Positions 7,540 to 16,794 of a stretch of 40,627 nt of DNA are shown here, piece after piece. The notes under the pieces are model-generated. The model made no database searches, was not told where the DNA came from, and saw nothing but the letters and a program-made list of their open reading frames with translations. Positions within the stretch are counted from its first letter, which is position 1, and every line of letters starts with the position of its first letter. Source of the DNA: Terriglobia bacterium (GTDB lineage: Bacteria; Acidobacteriota; Terriglobia; UBA7540); assembly GCA_030041095.1 (NCBI GenBank), contig JASHON010000086.1, forward strand, positions 1-40,627, given 5' to 3'. Position numbers and translations under genes: made by a program.

Positions 7540-7574
7540 GTTGTTCGTTCGTGGTCCGCGGTCAGTTGTTCGTT
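7540..7574. repeat. Short direct repeat at the amidase start
   Basis: GTTGTTCGTT occurs at 7540-7549 and again at 7565-7574, in a degenerate GTTCGTGGTCCGCGGTC background. It fills part of the spacer between the deacetylase-like gene and the amidase gene and lies immediately upstream of the amidase ATG. Confidence 0.5.
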
Positions 7575-7615
7575 GCCGGAACAAAGCCAACGTTCGGTTG
7601 CGGGTTTGTCCGTAG

Positions 7616-8518
7616 CTACTGGCCTGCCGCGAATTCTCCAGCAACCTTGACCGTGTTAGCGTGGATTCGCACCGTGTCCGACACGGATCGTGCATATCCG
7701 CCTGCAAAGGTAACTGCCACGGGAATCTCCTTCGCTCGCGCTTTCGCGAAAACCATGCGGTCGCGCTCCATCAGCCCGGCCAAGCTCAGCTTCAAGCCAC
7801 CCAACTGATCTTCACGATAAGGATCGGCGCCTGCCAAATAGAAAATAAGGTCAGGCGCGAATTCACGAAGTGCACGGTCGAGGCCCTGCTCGAGAGCGGC
7901 GAGGTATTCATCGTCACCGGCGCCGTCCTCGAGATTCACATCGATATTACTGGGCGGCTTTGAATAGGGATAATTACGCTCTTGATGAATCGAGAACGTG
8001 AAGACGGTTCGATCGTCCTGAAAAATGGCTGCGGTGCCGTTTCCTTGATGGACATCGCAATCGACCGTCATGGCGCGCGCGATCGTTCCCTCATGCTGCA
8101 GCTTTCGGATGGCCACGGCAACATCATGAATGGCACAGAAGCCTTCGCCGTGGTCGGGAAAGGCGTGATGAAAGCCGCCGGTTAGATTCACCGCAACCGA
8201 GTCTTCAGCGGCGAGCCGGCCTGCCAGAATCGAGCCGCCTGCGGCCAGCCACGCCGCGCGAACCATTTCCGGCGAGTACGGAATCTCCAACCGCAAGAGC
8301 TCTTCATAGGAAAGCTTCCCTTCCTTCAACCGCGCGAGGTAATCCGGGTGATGCACGCGCGCGATATCTTCATCGCTCGCAGCCTCGGGCGCCACAATGT
8401 TTGCTTCCCGAATGACTCCATCGCGAAGTAACCTTTCTTTGGTCAGCCTGTATTTCGCCGAGGGAAATACGTGATCGCCCAGATTCAGGTCGTACGCATC
8501 GCAGTAGATTACTCTCAC
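7616..8518 (-). CDS. Histone deacetylase / acetylpolyamine amidohydrolase family protein
   Basis: A 300-residue zinc hydrolase of the HDAC superfamily, which removes acetyl groups from lysine or from polyamines and related amines. Zn ligands and active-site residues are present: H117-H118 in GGFHHAFPDHGEGFC, D155-V-H157-QGNGT, and D232 in AGADPYREDQLGG. It starts with GTG at 8518 (VRVIYCDAYDL); no better ATG exists and no clear Shine-Dalgarno is seen. The short N-terminus and the HHAF form resemble bacterial class-II-like members. The amidase gene follows after 85 bp on the same strand. That pairing suggests amine or polyamine turnover, but this is inference. Confidence 0.88.
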   Translation of the reverse strand: MRVIYCDAYDLNLGDHVFPSAKYRLTKERLLRDGVIREANIVAPEAASDEDIARVHHPDYLARLKEGKLSYEELLRLEIPYSPEMVRAAWLAAGGSILAGRLAAEDSVAVNLTGGFHHAFPDHGEGFCAIHDVAVAIRKLQHEGTIARAMTVDCDVHQGNGTAAIFQDDRTVFTFSIHQERNYPYSKPPSNIDVNLEDGAGDDEYLAALEQGLDRALREFAPDLIFYLAGADPYREDQLGGLKLSLAGLMERDRMVFAKARAKEIPVAVTFAGGYARSVSDTVRIHANTVKVAGEFAAGQ

Positions 8519-8621
8519 GCCGGAATGCTATCACAAACCGCTCGGGCAAACACGCTTGTTCTCTTTCTGTTAGAGTAGTCCAATATTCGATTGCGGCCGG
8601 TTTGCCGCGGAGGAGGTGTCC

Positions 8622-9581
8622 ATGTCTTCGAGATTGCTCGTGCCCGCTGTGCTTTTGCTGGCCCTATCCGGCGCCGGCCAGACGCGTCCGCCCATTCTGG
8701 GTATTTCGCACGTCGCCTTTTACACAAGCCGTCCGTCCGAAGCGGAGCGCTTTTACGTTCACGACCTGGGACTCAAGAAGGGCTCGGACCCGGAAAACGC
8801 CGACGGAGTCCGGTACTATGTGAACCAGGAACAGTTCATTGAAATTCTGCCGCCGCCGCCCAATGCCGGTGTGAACCGGCTGGGCTATATCGCCTACATC
8901 ACCACCGACGCCAGCGCCATGCGGCGATGGCTCGGAGCGCACGGCGTCACCGTGCCTCAAGACGTGTATCACGCAGCGGACGGCAGCGTATGGTTCCACG
9001 TAGAAGACCCCGAGGGCAATACGGTAGGGTTCACTCAACCAACCGCCCGGCTGCTCGCCATCAAGGATACCGCGGAACTGTATCGGCTGGCCGGCGCGGA
9101 CCCGATCGGCCACCGCATTATCCACGCGGGGATGCTCGTGCACAGCCGTCAGAAGGAAGATACGTTCTATCGGAAGCTGCTGGGTTTTCGCCCTTACTGG
9201 TATGGCGGCATGGCGCCGGGAAAACTGGACTGGGTGGCTCAGCAGGTTCCTAACGGTCACGACTGGCTCGAATACATGCTGACGAGCGGCCCTTCCGGCA
9301 GTGGCATTCCTCCACACATATCAAGACAGGAGCTTGGCGTGCTGGACCACTTTTCATTGGGCGTGGTGAACATGGAGAGAACGGTCACTCTGCTAGATTC
9401 CGAAAACCGGCTCGATAACCGCCATCAGCACGGACCGCAACTGGGCAAAGACGGAAAGTGGCAGTACAACCTCTACGATCCGGACGGCACGAGAGTGGAG
9501 CTGATGGAATTCTCTCCGGCCGAAAAGCCGTGCTGCTCCGAGTTCACGGCGGCCAATCCCTTGCCAACCGGTCAGCCGTGA
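8622..9581 (+). CDS. Secreted two-domain VOC (glyoxalase/dioxygenase fold) protein
   Basis: A 319-residue protein with a signal peptide (MSSRLLVPAVLLLALSGAGQT) and two vicinal-oxygen-chelate domains, roughly 25-145 (ISHVAFYTSRPSEAERFYVHDLGL ... WFHVEDPEGNTVGF) and 165-300 (IHAGMLVHSRQKEDTFYRKLLGF ... YNLYDPDGTRVELMEF). VOC proteins bind a divalent metal through His/Glu in each beta-alpha-beta-beta-beta unit and include dioxygenases, glyoxalases and isomerases. The candidate ligands H (ISHVAF) and E (VELMEF) are present. The ATG at 8622 is preceded by GGAGG at 8612-8616. It is a single gene, convergent with hyuB. The substrate is unknown; an exported two-domain VOC enzyme fits aromatic or sugar-derived substrates. 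Confidence 0.82.
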   Translation: MSSRLLVPAVLLLALSGAGQTRPPILGISHVAFYTSRPSEAERFYVHDLGLKKGSDPENADGVRYYVNQEQFIEILPPPPNAGVNRLGYIAYITTDASAMRRWLGAHGVTVPQDVYHAADGSVWFHVEDPEGNTVGFTQPTARLLAIKDTAELYRLAGADPIGHRIIHAGMLVHSRQKEDTFYRKLLGFRPYWYGGMAPGKLDWVAQQVPNGHDWLEYMLTSGPSGSGIPPHISRQELGVLDHFSLGVVNMERTVTLLDSENRLDNRHQHGPQLGKDGKWQYNLYDPDGTRVELMEFSPAEKPCCSEFTAANPLPTGQP

Positions 9582-9672
9582 CGGCGCGATCGAGATCGGC
9601 GCGCAGCCGACGCCAGTGCGGAAGGGCTTGGCTTTCAGTCCTGGACGGCGAGATGGCAAGCCAGCGAGGGTT

Positions 9673-11304
9673 TTAGCGACCTTGCCGTCGCCGATTTCGA
9701 GACGAAAGGTCTCGTTTACCCCAACCGCCGCCGCCGGGTGTTTCGATTCGAAGGATCGTGCCTGGCTCTACCTGCAAGTTGCATTTGCCGGGCAACTCCC
9801 GCCAGGTATCTTTGAAGAGAACCTGGGTGCGGCCGGGGGCGCCCGGTGCGCCTCCGGCCAAACCATACGGCCGGAAACGGCGGCGATCCGCAAGCACGCT
9901 AAGTTCCGCCGGGGATAGAAACTCCATTTCGCGGATAATTCCGTCACCACCCCGAAACTTCCCCGCCCCGCCCGAACCAGGCCTTAAGCTGTAACGCCGC
10001 ACGCGGATCGGCACTGCATACTCCAACGCTTCGACGGGCGTATTGCGCGAATTCGTCATGTGAGTATGAATGCCGGAAATGCCGTCGAGGCCGGGGCGCG
10101 CGCCCATTCCTCCCGCGACCGTTTCGTAGTATGCAAAGGGACGGCCCGTGCGGAAATCCGTTCCGCCGACAGCAAGATTGTTCATGGTTCCCGAGCTTGC
10201 GGCCGGAATGCGTTCCGGAGCGGCCTGGGCCAACGCCCGTAACACCACGTCCACAATCCGCTGCGAAGTTTCCACATTGCCGCCGGCCACCGCTGCGGGC
10301 GGCCGGGCATTGACGACTGTCCCCAAGGGCGCGATCACTTGGACAGGCCGCATCAACCCGGCATTGCGCGGAGCTTCGGCCGGAAGCAGACACAGAAAAA
10401 CATAGTGAACGGCAGAACAGGTGATTGCATAAACCGCGTTGACGCATCCCTGAGCCTGCGGGGCGGATCCGGAAAAGTCCACACGCGCTGAGGCGCGATG
10501 CGGATCGAGGGAAATGCGAGCGCGGATTTCAACCGGCCGGCCGGTGATACCGTCATCGTCAAGGAAATCTTTCGCGGTAAATTCTCCTTCCGGCCACCGG
10601 CTCAGCTCCACTCTCATCAGCCGCTCGGAATAATCCAGAAGCGCCGCCATATTGCGAGCCACACGGTCGAACCCATAACGAGCTGCCAAGGATTCCAGGC
10701 GCCGTGCGCCGATGCGGCACGTTCCAATCTGCGCGGTGAGATCGCCCTCGCGTTCCTGCGGCGTGCGCACGTTATGAAGCAACAAAGTCAGAATGTCTCG
10801 CTGGATCGTTTCGCGGCGTACGACTTTGACGGGCGGAACGCGAAATCCTTCCTGATAAATCTCGCGAGCCGGCCCCATCGATCCCGCAAACGCTCCACCA
10901 ACGTCTGCATGGTGCGCTCGATTCGCGACGTAAAATGCAGGCTGGGCGCGGCCGCGGAGATGGACAGGCATCACCATGGTGATATCCGGCAGGTGCGTTC
11001 CTCCGGAGTAGGGGTCGTTGAGCATCGCCACGTCGCCACGTTCAAGCGTTAAAGCGTCGAGCACCGCGCGGACCGACATCGGCATCGACCCCAAATGGAC
11101 GGGCATACCCTCGCCCATGGCAACCAAACAGCCGGCTCCATCAAACAGCGCCGTGGAATAGTCGCGTCGTTCCTTGATGTTGGGTGAGAAAGACGAACGC
11201 CGCAAAGCCGCACCCATCTCTTCAGCGATGGAATGAAACGCGCTTTTGAAAACCGCCAGCTCGACGGGATCGAAGTTCTCTGATTTGTGTGGAGGGCTGG
11301 CCAT
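9673..11304 (-). CDS. hyuB: Hydantoinase B / 5-oxoprolinase family protein
   Basis: A 543-residue HyuB-type subunit that works with HyuA in ATP-dependent opening of cyclic amides (hydantoins, 5-oxoproline) or in acetone/acetophenone carboxylase-type enzymes. Family stretches are clear: SIAEEMGAALRRSSFSPNIKERRDYSTALFD, VHLGSMPMSV, DPYSGGTHLPDIT, RAHHADVGG, GGNVETSQRIVDVV, and GSGGAGKFRGGDGIIREMEF near the C-terminus. The ATG at 11304 begins 8 bp after the hyuA stop codon; an in-frame reading upstream to 11367 would overlap hyuA. No clear Shine-Dalgarno is seen, so translational coupling with hyuA is likely. Substrate cannot be told from sequence. Confidence 0.92.
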   Translation of the reverse strand: MASPPHKSENFDPVELAVFKSAFHSIAEEMGAALRRSSFSPNIKERRDYSTALFDGAGCLVAMGEGMPVHLGSMPMSVRAVLDALTLERGDVAMLNDPYSGGTHLPDITMVMPVHLRGRAQPAFYVANRAHHADVGGAFAGSMGPAREIYQEGFRVPPVKVVRRETIQRDILTLLLHNVRTPQEREGDLTAQIGTCRIGARRLESLAARYGFDRVARNMAALLDYSERLMRVELSRWPEGEFTAKDFLDDDGITGRPVEIRARISLDPHRASARVDFSGSAPQAQGCVNAVYAITCSAVHYVFLCLLPAEAPRNAGLMRPVQVIAPLGTVVNARPPAAVAGGNVETSQRIVDVVLRALAQAAPERIPAASSGTMNNLAVGGTDFRTGRPFAYYETVAGGMGARPGLDGISGIHTHMTNSRNTPVEALEYAVPIRVRRYSLRPGSGGAGKFRGGDGIIREMEFLSPAELSVLADRRRFRPYGLAGGAPGAPGRTQVLFKDTWRELPGKCNLQVEPGTILRIETPGGGGWGKRDLSSRNRRRQGR

Positions 11305-11312
11305 AGGAATTC

Positions 11313-13301
11313 TCAATGACGAGCGCTGAGCGGCTTCGCCACGATATTGATCGCGAGGTTTGCCCATTCATCAACACGGGCGATGCAACCCGGAGGAACG
11401 ACGGTGGTGGCGCTATATTCAGCAATGACCGCGGGGCCGGCAATTCGCGCTCCGGGTTGAAGCCGGGCGCGGTCGTAAACAGGAACGCGCTCGAAGGCTC
11501 GATGAAAGAATACCGGGCGCTTCCCAACGATTGCCGTCCGGCCGTCACCCGGATGCAATGGCCGGCGCCGAAGCCGTAGCGGCTCCGCGCGGGCGATCAT
11601 CCTCACCCTCGCGTTGACCACCTCGATGGGCCACTGCTCGTCCGCATATCCATAGCGGCCGCGATGAGCCCGATGGAAGCGCGAGACGTAGTCCTTGGTC
11701 CATGGCACTTCAATCTCGTAACCTTGGCCCGCGTACCGAACGTCCACCGAGCGCACGGCGATCGCCGTCAATCCTTCCCTTCTCATATCCCGAGCGCCGC
11801 GGCGCGTCAACTCAAGAAAGGCGCGCACGATCTCAGCGCTGCCGGGCAGGACCATGACGGTCCTGGAATAATCCCTGACCGCATCGGATATTAGAATACC
11901 CAAAGCGGAAAGAGCGCCGGGCAGGCGCGGGATGAGAACGCGCGGAATTCGCAGCGACGCGGCAAGGGCGCAGGCATGGAGCGGGCCGGAGCCGCCGAAG
12001 GCCACGAGCGTGAAATCTCGAGGGTCGAAACCGCGCTCCATTGAAACCACGCGCATCCCTCTTTCCATGGAAGCTTCCACGACGCGCACAATGCCCGCGG
12101 CAAGAGCTTTGAAGTCCGTCATCAGGCCGCGATTTTCATCAAAGTAATCGCGCGTACGCACGGCGTCCAGCTTCAAACCGCCTTCAAGGAAGCATTCGGG
12201 GCCGATGCGCCCCAACAACAGGTTTGCGTCCGTCACCGTAGGCGTCACGCCGTGCCCGTAGCAGATGGGTCCCGGATCAGCGCCGGCGGATTCCGGCCCC
12301 ACCTCGAGCGCTCCACCGGCATCAAAGCGGGCCAGCGACCCGCCTCCGGCGCCCACGGTATGAATGCTGAGCATGGGTACGGCGACGGGCATGCCTGCAA
12401 CTTCAGATTCTCGCGTGGTGACCGGGCCGCTTCCGACGCCATCAACCAGCGCCACATCCGTCGATGTACCACCCATATCGAACGTGATGATTCGCTCGAT
12501 TCCGGCGCGGCGGGCCACGTCGCACGCTCCCACGACGCCTCCAGCCGGGCCTGACAGAATCGTCCGCACGGGCTCCTGCGCCGCGGCGCGTGCCGCGATG
12601 ATCCCTCCCGATGATTGCATCACGCTCACTCGCGCCCCGGGAATCTCCTTTCGTGCTGCCGTTTCCAACCGGGCCAAATAGCTTCCCATGATGGGAGCGA
12701 GGTACGCGTTAACCGCACAATTGGAGGCGCGTTCGTACTCACGGAATTCGGGCAGGAGGCGGTGAGAGACAGACAAGGGGAGGCCCAAGCCATGCAGGGC
12801 CGTTTCGACGGCGCGCTCATTGGCGGGGTTGGCAAATGAAAACAGAAGACAAACCGCAACCGCCTCGGCTTTAGACGCGCGCAGGAGCCCGGCAAGGCGC
12901 CGAAGCTCGCGCGCGCCCGGCCGTCGAAGAATTTCTCCGCTTGAGGCAATCCGCTCGCGTATTCGAAACCGCAGTTTTTCCGGAACGAGCGGCGGGAGAG
13001 GACCATCGAACCAATCGTAAAGGCTCGGCCGCGCCTGGCGGCCGATGGCGATGACGTCCTCAAAACCTTCAGTCGAGACGAGCGCAACACGCGCGCCGTT
13101 GCGCTCGAGCAGAGTGTTGGTTCCTACCGTGGTGCCATGCCGGAGAAGCGACTGCTTTGAAGCTCCGATCGAGCGCAACACGCTAAGAATCGATTGCGTG
13201 GGATCGCGCGGCGTGGAGCAAACTTTCAAAGCACAAAGCTGGCCCTCCCGTTCGAACACGCAATCGGTGAACGTCCCTCCGGTATCAATTGCAATTCTCA
13301 T
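11313..13301 (-). CDS. hyuA: Hydantoinase A / 5-oxoprolinase family protein
   Basis: A 662-residue ATP-binding subunit of the hydantoinase/oxoprolinase family (ASKHA fold). The N-terminus RIAIDTGGTFTDCVF is the phosphate-binding motif. RHGTTVGTNTLLERNGARVALVSTEGFEDVIAIGRQ, SGPAGGVVGACDVAR and FDMGGTSTDVALVDG are hallmark segments, and the C-terminal part has the family's beta-rich domain. It forms an operon with hyuB. The start ATG at 13301 is divergent from dnaE with just 22 bp between start codons, so its promoter must lie inside the dnaE coding region. A weak AGAGAA precedes the ATG. Confidence 0.93.
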   Translation of the reverse strand: MRIAIDTGGTFTDCVFEREGQLCALKVCSTPRDPTQSILSVLRSIGASKQSLLRHGTTVGTNTLLERNGARVALVSTEGFEDVIAIGRQARPSLYDWFDGPLPPLVPEKLRFRIRERIASSGEILRRPGARELRRLAGLLRASKAEAVAVCLLFSFANPANERAVETALHGLGLPLSVSHRLLPEFREYERASNCAVNAYLAPIMGSYLARLETAARKEIPGARVSVMQSSGGIIAARAAAQEPVRTILSGPAGGVVGACDVARRAGIERIITFDMGGTSTDVALVDGVGSGPVTTRESEVAGMPVAVPMLSIHTVGAGGGSLARFDAGGALEVGPESAGADPGPICYGHGVTPTVTDANLLLGRIGPECFLEGGLKLDAVRTRDYFDENRGLMTDFKALAAGIVRVVEASMERGMRVVSMERGFDPRDFTLVAFGGSGPLHACALAASLRIPRVLIPRLPGALSALGILISDAVRDYSRTVMVLPGSAEIVRAFLELTRRGARDMRREGLTAIAVRSVDVRYAGQGYEIEVPWTKDYVSRFHRAHRGRYGYADEQWPIEVVNARVRMIARAEPLRLRRRPLHPGDGRTAIVGKRPVFFHRAFERVPVYDRARLQPGARIAGPAVIAEYSATTVVPPGCIARVDEWANLAINIVAKPLSARH

Positions 13302-13323
13302 TTCTCTGTTAGAATGGAACTCG

Positions 13324-16300
13324 ATGTCGAACTCACCCTTCGTTCACCTGCATCTGCACACGGATTATAGTCTGCTGGACGGGGCGTGCGCCATTCCCAA
13401 AGTGATGGATCGGGCGGCAGAAATGAAGATGCCCGCGGTGGCGCTGACCGATCATGGCAACCTGTTCGGAGCGGTCAAATTTTATGAGGCGGCGCTCAAG
13501 CGAGGAGTGAAACCGATCATCGGGTGCGAAGTGTACATCGCGCCCACCAACCGGTTCGATCGGTCGCCGAATTTGGACCGGCCGAATCATCTGGTGCTGC
13601 TCGCGGAAGACGAGAGAGGCTACCGCAATCTGATGGCGCTCACCTCGTCCGCCTACACGGAAGGCTACTATTACAAACCGCGCGTCGACAAGGACCTGCT
13701 CGCGCATCATGCCGAGGGCCTCATCGGTCTTTCTGCATGCCTCAAGGGCGAGATCGCGTCCTCTCTCTCCGCCGACCGGTACGATGCGGCACGGCAGTCA
13801 GCTTATGACTTTCGAGACATCTTCGGCAAGGGCAGCTTCTACCTGGAGATTCAAGACCAGGGCCTGGCGGAGGAGCATCGCATCAATCCAAGCCTTGCCC
13901 GCCTGTCGCGCGAAACAGGTATCCCCCTGGTGGCCACGAACGATTGCCACTATCTGACCCGTGACGACGCGCGCGCGCAAGAAGTGTTGATGTGCATCCA
14001 GACTGGGAAAACGCTGAGCGATGCGAACCGGATGAAGTTTGCAACCGACCAGTTCTACTTCAAGCCGGCGGAAGAAATGCTCGAGGTCTTCCACGAAGTC
14101 CCGGAAGCGGTGAGCCGGACTATAGAGATCGCGGAGCGCTGTAACCTGCATTTGGGAAAGTTGCAGCATGTCTTTCCGCGCTTCGAGGTGCCGGAGGGTG
14201 AAACGCTCGAGAGCTTCTTCGAAAAGGTTGCGCGGCTGGGCTTCGAGGAGCGCCGTCCAGCACTCGAGCGATTGCGCGAGGCGGGACAGTTGCGCTATCC
14301 GCTCGAAGCTTATGAGGACCGGCTGAACCGGGAGATTGCCCTGATCCAGAAGATGACGTTTGCAGGCTATTTTCTGATTGTGTGGGATTTCATCCGGTTC
14401 GCGCGTGAGAAGTGGATTCCGGTAGGTCCGGGACGAGGCTCGGCGGCCGGAAGCCTGGTTTCTTATGCCCTCCACATTACGGATATTGACCCCCTCCAAT
14501 ACGACCTGCTTTTCGAGCGATTTCTAAACCCCGAGCGCATCAGTTTCCCCGATATCGATATTGACTTCTGTATGCGCCGGCGAGGTGAAGTCATCGAGTA
14601 TGTGACTGAAAAATACGGGCGGGAAAACGTTTGCCAGATTATTACGTTCGGAACCATGGGCGCCAAGGCCGTCATCCGCGATGCGGCCCGCGTCCTCGAC
14701 ATTCCTTACGCTGAGGCGGACCGCATCGCGAAGCAAGTGCCAGCCGTGTTGAACATCAGCCTGGAAGAAGCGCTCAAACAGTCTTCCGAGCTACGGCTGA
14801 TGAAAGAGAGCGATCCGAAGGTGGCCGATCTTCTGAGCGTCGCCATGAGCCTCGAAGGTCTGGCCCGTCATGCATCCACGCATGCGGCAGGCGTGGTGAT
14901 TTCCCCTCAGCCTCTTCGTGAGCTGGTCCCACTGTATAAGAGCGGGAAAGACGAAATTACCACGCAATATGCCATGGACGATCTCGAGCATATTGGCCTG
15001 CTTAAGATGGATTTCCTCGGACTGGCCACCCTCACGATCCTGCACGACGCCGTGAAGTTGATTGAAACGACGCGCGGCGAAAGTGTTGACCTCGCTCATC
15101 TTCCCCTGAATGATGCTGATGCCTATGACCTGTTGGGCAAGGGGCTGACTGGCGGCATCTTCCAGTTTGAGAGCCGCGGGATGACGGACATCCTTCGCCG
15201 CGTGAAGCCTGCGCGCCTGGCGGACTTGACGGCCCTGAACGCCCTCTACCGCCCCGGCCCCATTCAAGGCGGCATGATTGATGACTTCATCGCGCGAAAG
15301 ATGGGCCGGAAGAAGGTAACCTACGATCTCCCTAAGCTCGAGGAGATTCTCGAAGAAACCTATGGCGTGATTGTTTATCAGGAGCAGGTGATGCAGATTG
15401 CGGCTGCCGTGGCCGGTTTTTCGTTGGGTGAGGCGGACGTGCTTCGGCGCGCCATGGGTAAGAAAAAGCATGAAGAGATGGTGGCCATGCGCGCCAAATT
15501 CCTTGCCGGGGCCGCGCAGAATGGAATTCCCGCGAAAAAGGCTGAGCGGCTTTTCGATCTAATGGAACAGTTTGCCGGATACGGCTTCAACAAGTCTCAT
15601 TCGGCCGCTTACGCCCTCGTTGCCTATCAAACGGCGTACCTCAAAGCTCATTATCCCGTGGAGTTCATGACTGCGTTGCTGACGGCTGAAATCGGCAACC
15701 CGGATAAACTTACGCATTACCTGAACCAATGCCGCGACATGGCCATTGGCATTCTCCCTCCCGACGTCAACTCCAGCGATCGCTCCTTTACGCCTTCAGG
15801 CGATAGCGTCCGCTTCGGCCTCACGGCCATCAAGAACGTGGGCGAGGCAGCCATCGATTCTGTGCTGGAAGCACGAAAGAGAGTGGGACGCTTTGACAGC
15901 CTCTATCAATTTTGCGAACAAGTCGACCTTCGGCTGCTCAACAAGCGTGTGATCGAAAGCCTTATCAAGGCGGGAGCGATGGACTCACTTGGAGCGCACC
16001 GGTCGCAGATGATGGCGGCGCTCGACCGCGCCATGGAACTCGGCCAGAACCGCCAACGGCAGGCTTCGGCCGGGCAAGGTGGATTGTTTGGAGACGCTCG
16101 CGAGCCCGTAACGGTCCGCTCCATTCCGCTACCGGAGGTTTCCGAATGGCCGGAGGCTGAAAAGTTGGCCGGCGAGAAGGAAGTGCTGGGCTTTTATGTT
16201 ACGGGGCATCCGCTCGAAAAATACCGGCGCGCCCTGACCTCTGTCACGTCATTTAATACGTCCTCCGTTGAGGAGCTCGCGCATGACGACAACGTGACGT

Positions 16301-16791
16301 TGGCTGGAATTTTAACTGCGGTGCGGATCCGGCCGAGCAAGAAGGGCGACCTTTGGGCGAGCGCCGTGCTCGAAGACGATCGTGGCACGGCAGATTTGTT
16401 GGTATTTCCGCAAACTTTGCAGGCCGTTCGCACCGTCATGAAGCAGGATACTGCCGTCCTGGTCCGCGGCCGGGTGCGAGTGGAAGAGAACTCGCGGCCG
16501 AAAATTGTGGTGAGTGAGGCGCAACTTCTCGATCAAGCTCTCGCCCGCCATAAGCCACAGCTCGTCATCCGCCTCAACTTGGCGCAGCCCATAGACGGCC
16601 TGGTGGAGCGGCTTGAAAATCTTCTCGGCGCTCATCCAGGAGATTGTCCCGTCATTTTCGAGCTCTCCCGCCCGGAAGAATTTAAGGTGCGGCTGCGCGC
16701 GCGACGTCCGGAGGGCGTGAACGCAGATGCGGCGCTTCTGGCCGCGCTCGAAGCCACAATAGGCAAGGGCGCAGCCGCAATCGAAGAATAG
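13324..16791 (+). CDS. dnaE: DNA polymerase III subunit alpha
   Basis: The replicative polymerase, 1155 residues and close to the usual DnaE1 length. The N-terminal PHP domain begins FVHLHLHTDYSLLDGA (His 8, 10 and 12). The palm carries the catalytic aspartates in PDIDIDF (D410, D412), with HASTHAAGVVIS and FNKSHSAAYALVAYQTAYLKAHYP typical of the fingers and palm. A helix-hairpin-helix and an OB-fold (VTLAGILTAVRIRPSKKGDLWASAVLEDDRG) follow near 980-1070. The ATG at 13324 was chosen; upstream in-frame codons only run antisense to hyuA. accA follows the stop by 3 bp, the same neighbour order as in many bacteria. Confidence 0.97.
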   Translation: MSNSPFVHLHLHTDYSLLDGACAIPKVMDRAAEMKMPAVALTDHGNLFGAVKFYEAALKRGVKPIIGCEVYIAPTNRFDRSPNLDRPNHLVLLAEDERGYRNLMALTSSAYTEGYYYKPRVDKDLLAHHAEGLIGLSACLKGEIASSLSADRYDAARQSAYDFRDIFGKGSFYLEIQDQGLAEEHRINPSLARLSRETGIPLVATNDCHYLTRDDARAQEVLMCIQTGKTLSDANRMKFATDQFYFKPAEEMLEVFHEVPEAVSRTIEIAERCNLHLGKLQHVFPRFEVPEGETLESFFEKVARLGFEERRPALERLREAGQLRYPLEAYEDRLNREIALIQKMTFAGYFLIVWDFIRFAREKWIPVGPGRGSAAGSLVSYALHITDIDPLQYDLLFERFLNPERISFPDIDIDFCMRRRGEVIEYVTEKYGRENVCQIITFGTMGAKAVIRDAARVLDIPYAEADRIAKQVPAVLNISLEEALKQSSELRLMKESDPKVADLLSVAMSLEGLARHASTHAAGVVISPQPLRELVPLYKSGKDEITTQYAMDDLEHIGLLKMDFLGLATLTILHDAVKLIETTRGESVDLAHLPLNDADAYDLLGKGLTGGIFQFESRGMTDILRRVKPARLADLTALNALYRPGPIQGGMIDDFIARKMGRKKVTYDLPKLEEILEETYGVIVYQEQVMQIAAAVAGFSLGEADVLRRAMGKKKHEEMVAMRAKFLAGAAQNGIPAKKAERLFDLMEQFAGYGFNKSHSAAYALVAYQTAYLKAHYPVEFMTALLTAEIGNPDKLTHYLNQCRDMAIGILPPDVNSSDRSFTPSGDSVRFGLTAIKNVGEAAIDSVLEARKRVGRFDSLYQFCEQVDLRLLNKRVIESLIKAGAMDSLGAHRSQMMAALDRAMELGQNRQRQASAGQGGLFGDAREPVTVRSIPLPEVSEWPEAEKLAGEKEVLGFYVTGHPLEKYRRALTSVTSFNTSSVEELAHDDNVTLAGILTAVRIRPSKKGDLWASAVLEDDRGTADLLVFPQTLQAVRTVMKQDTAVLVRGRVRVEENSRPKIVVSEAQLLDQALARHKPQLVIRLNLAQPIDGLVERLENLLGAHPGDCPVIFELSRPEEFKVRLRARRPEGVNADAALLAALEATIGKGAAAIEE

Positions 16792-16794
16792 AGC

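Noticed and set aside
6913-7650. A 245-codon plus-strand frame opposite the amidase gene
   Set aside because: The minus-strand amidase has a complete catalytic triad and family segments, and the plus frame has no similarity to anything known to me.
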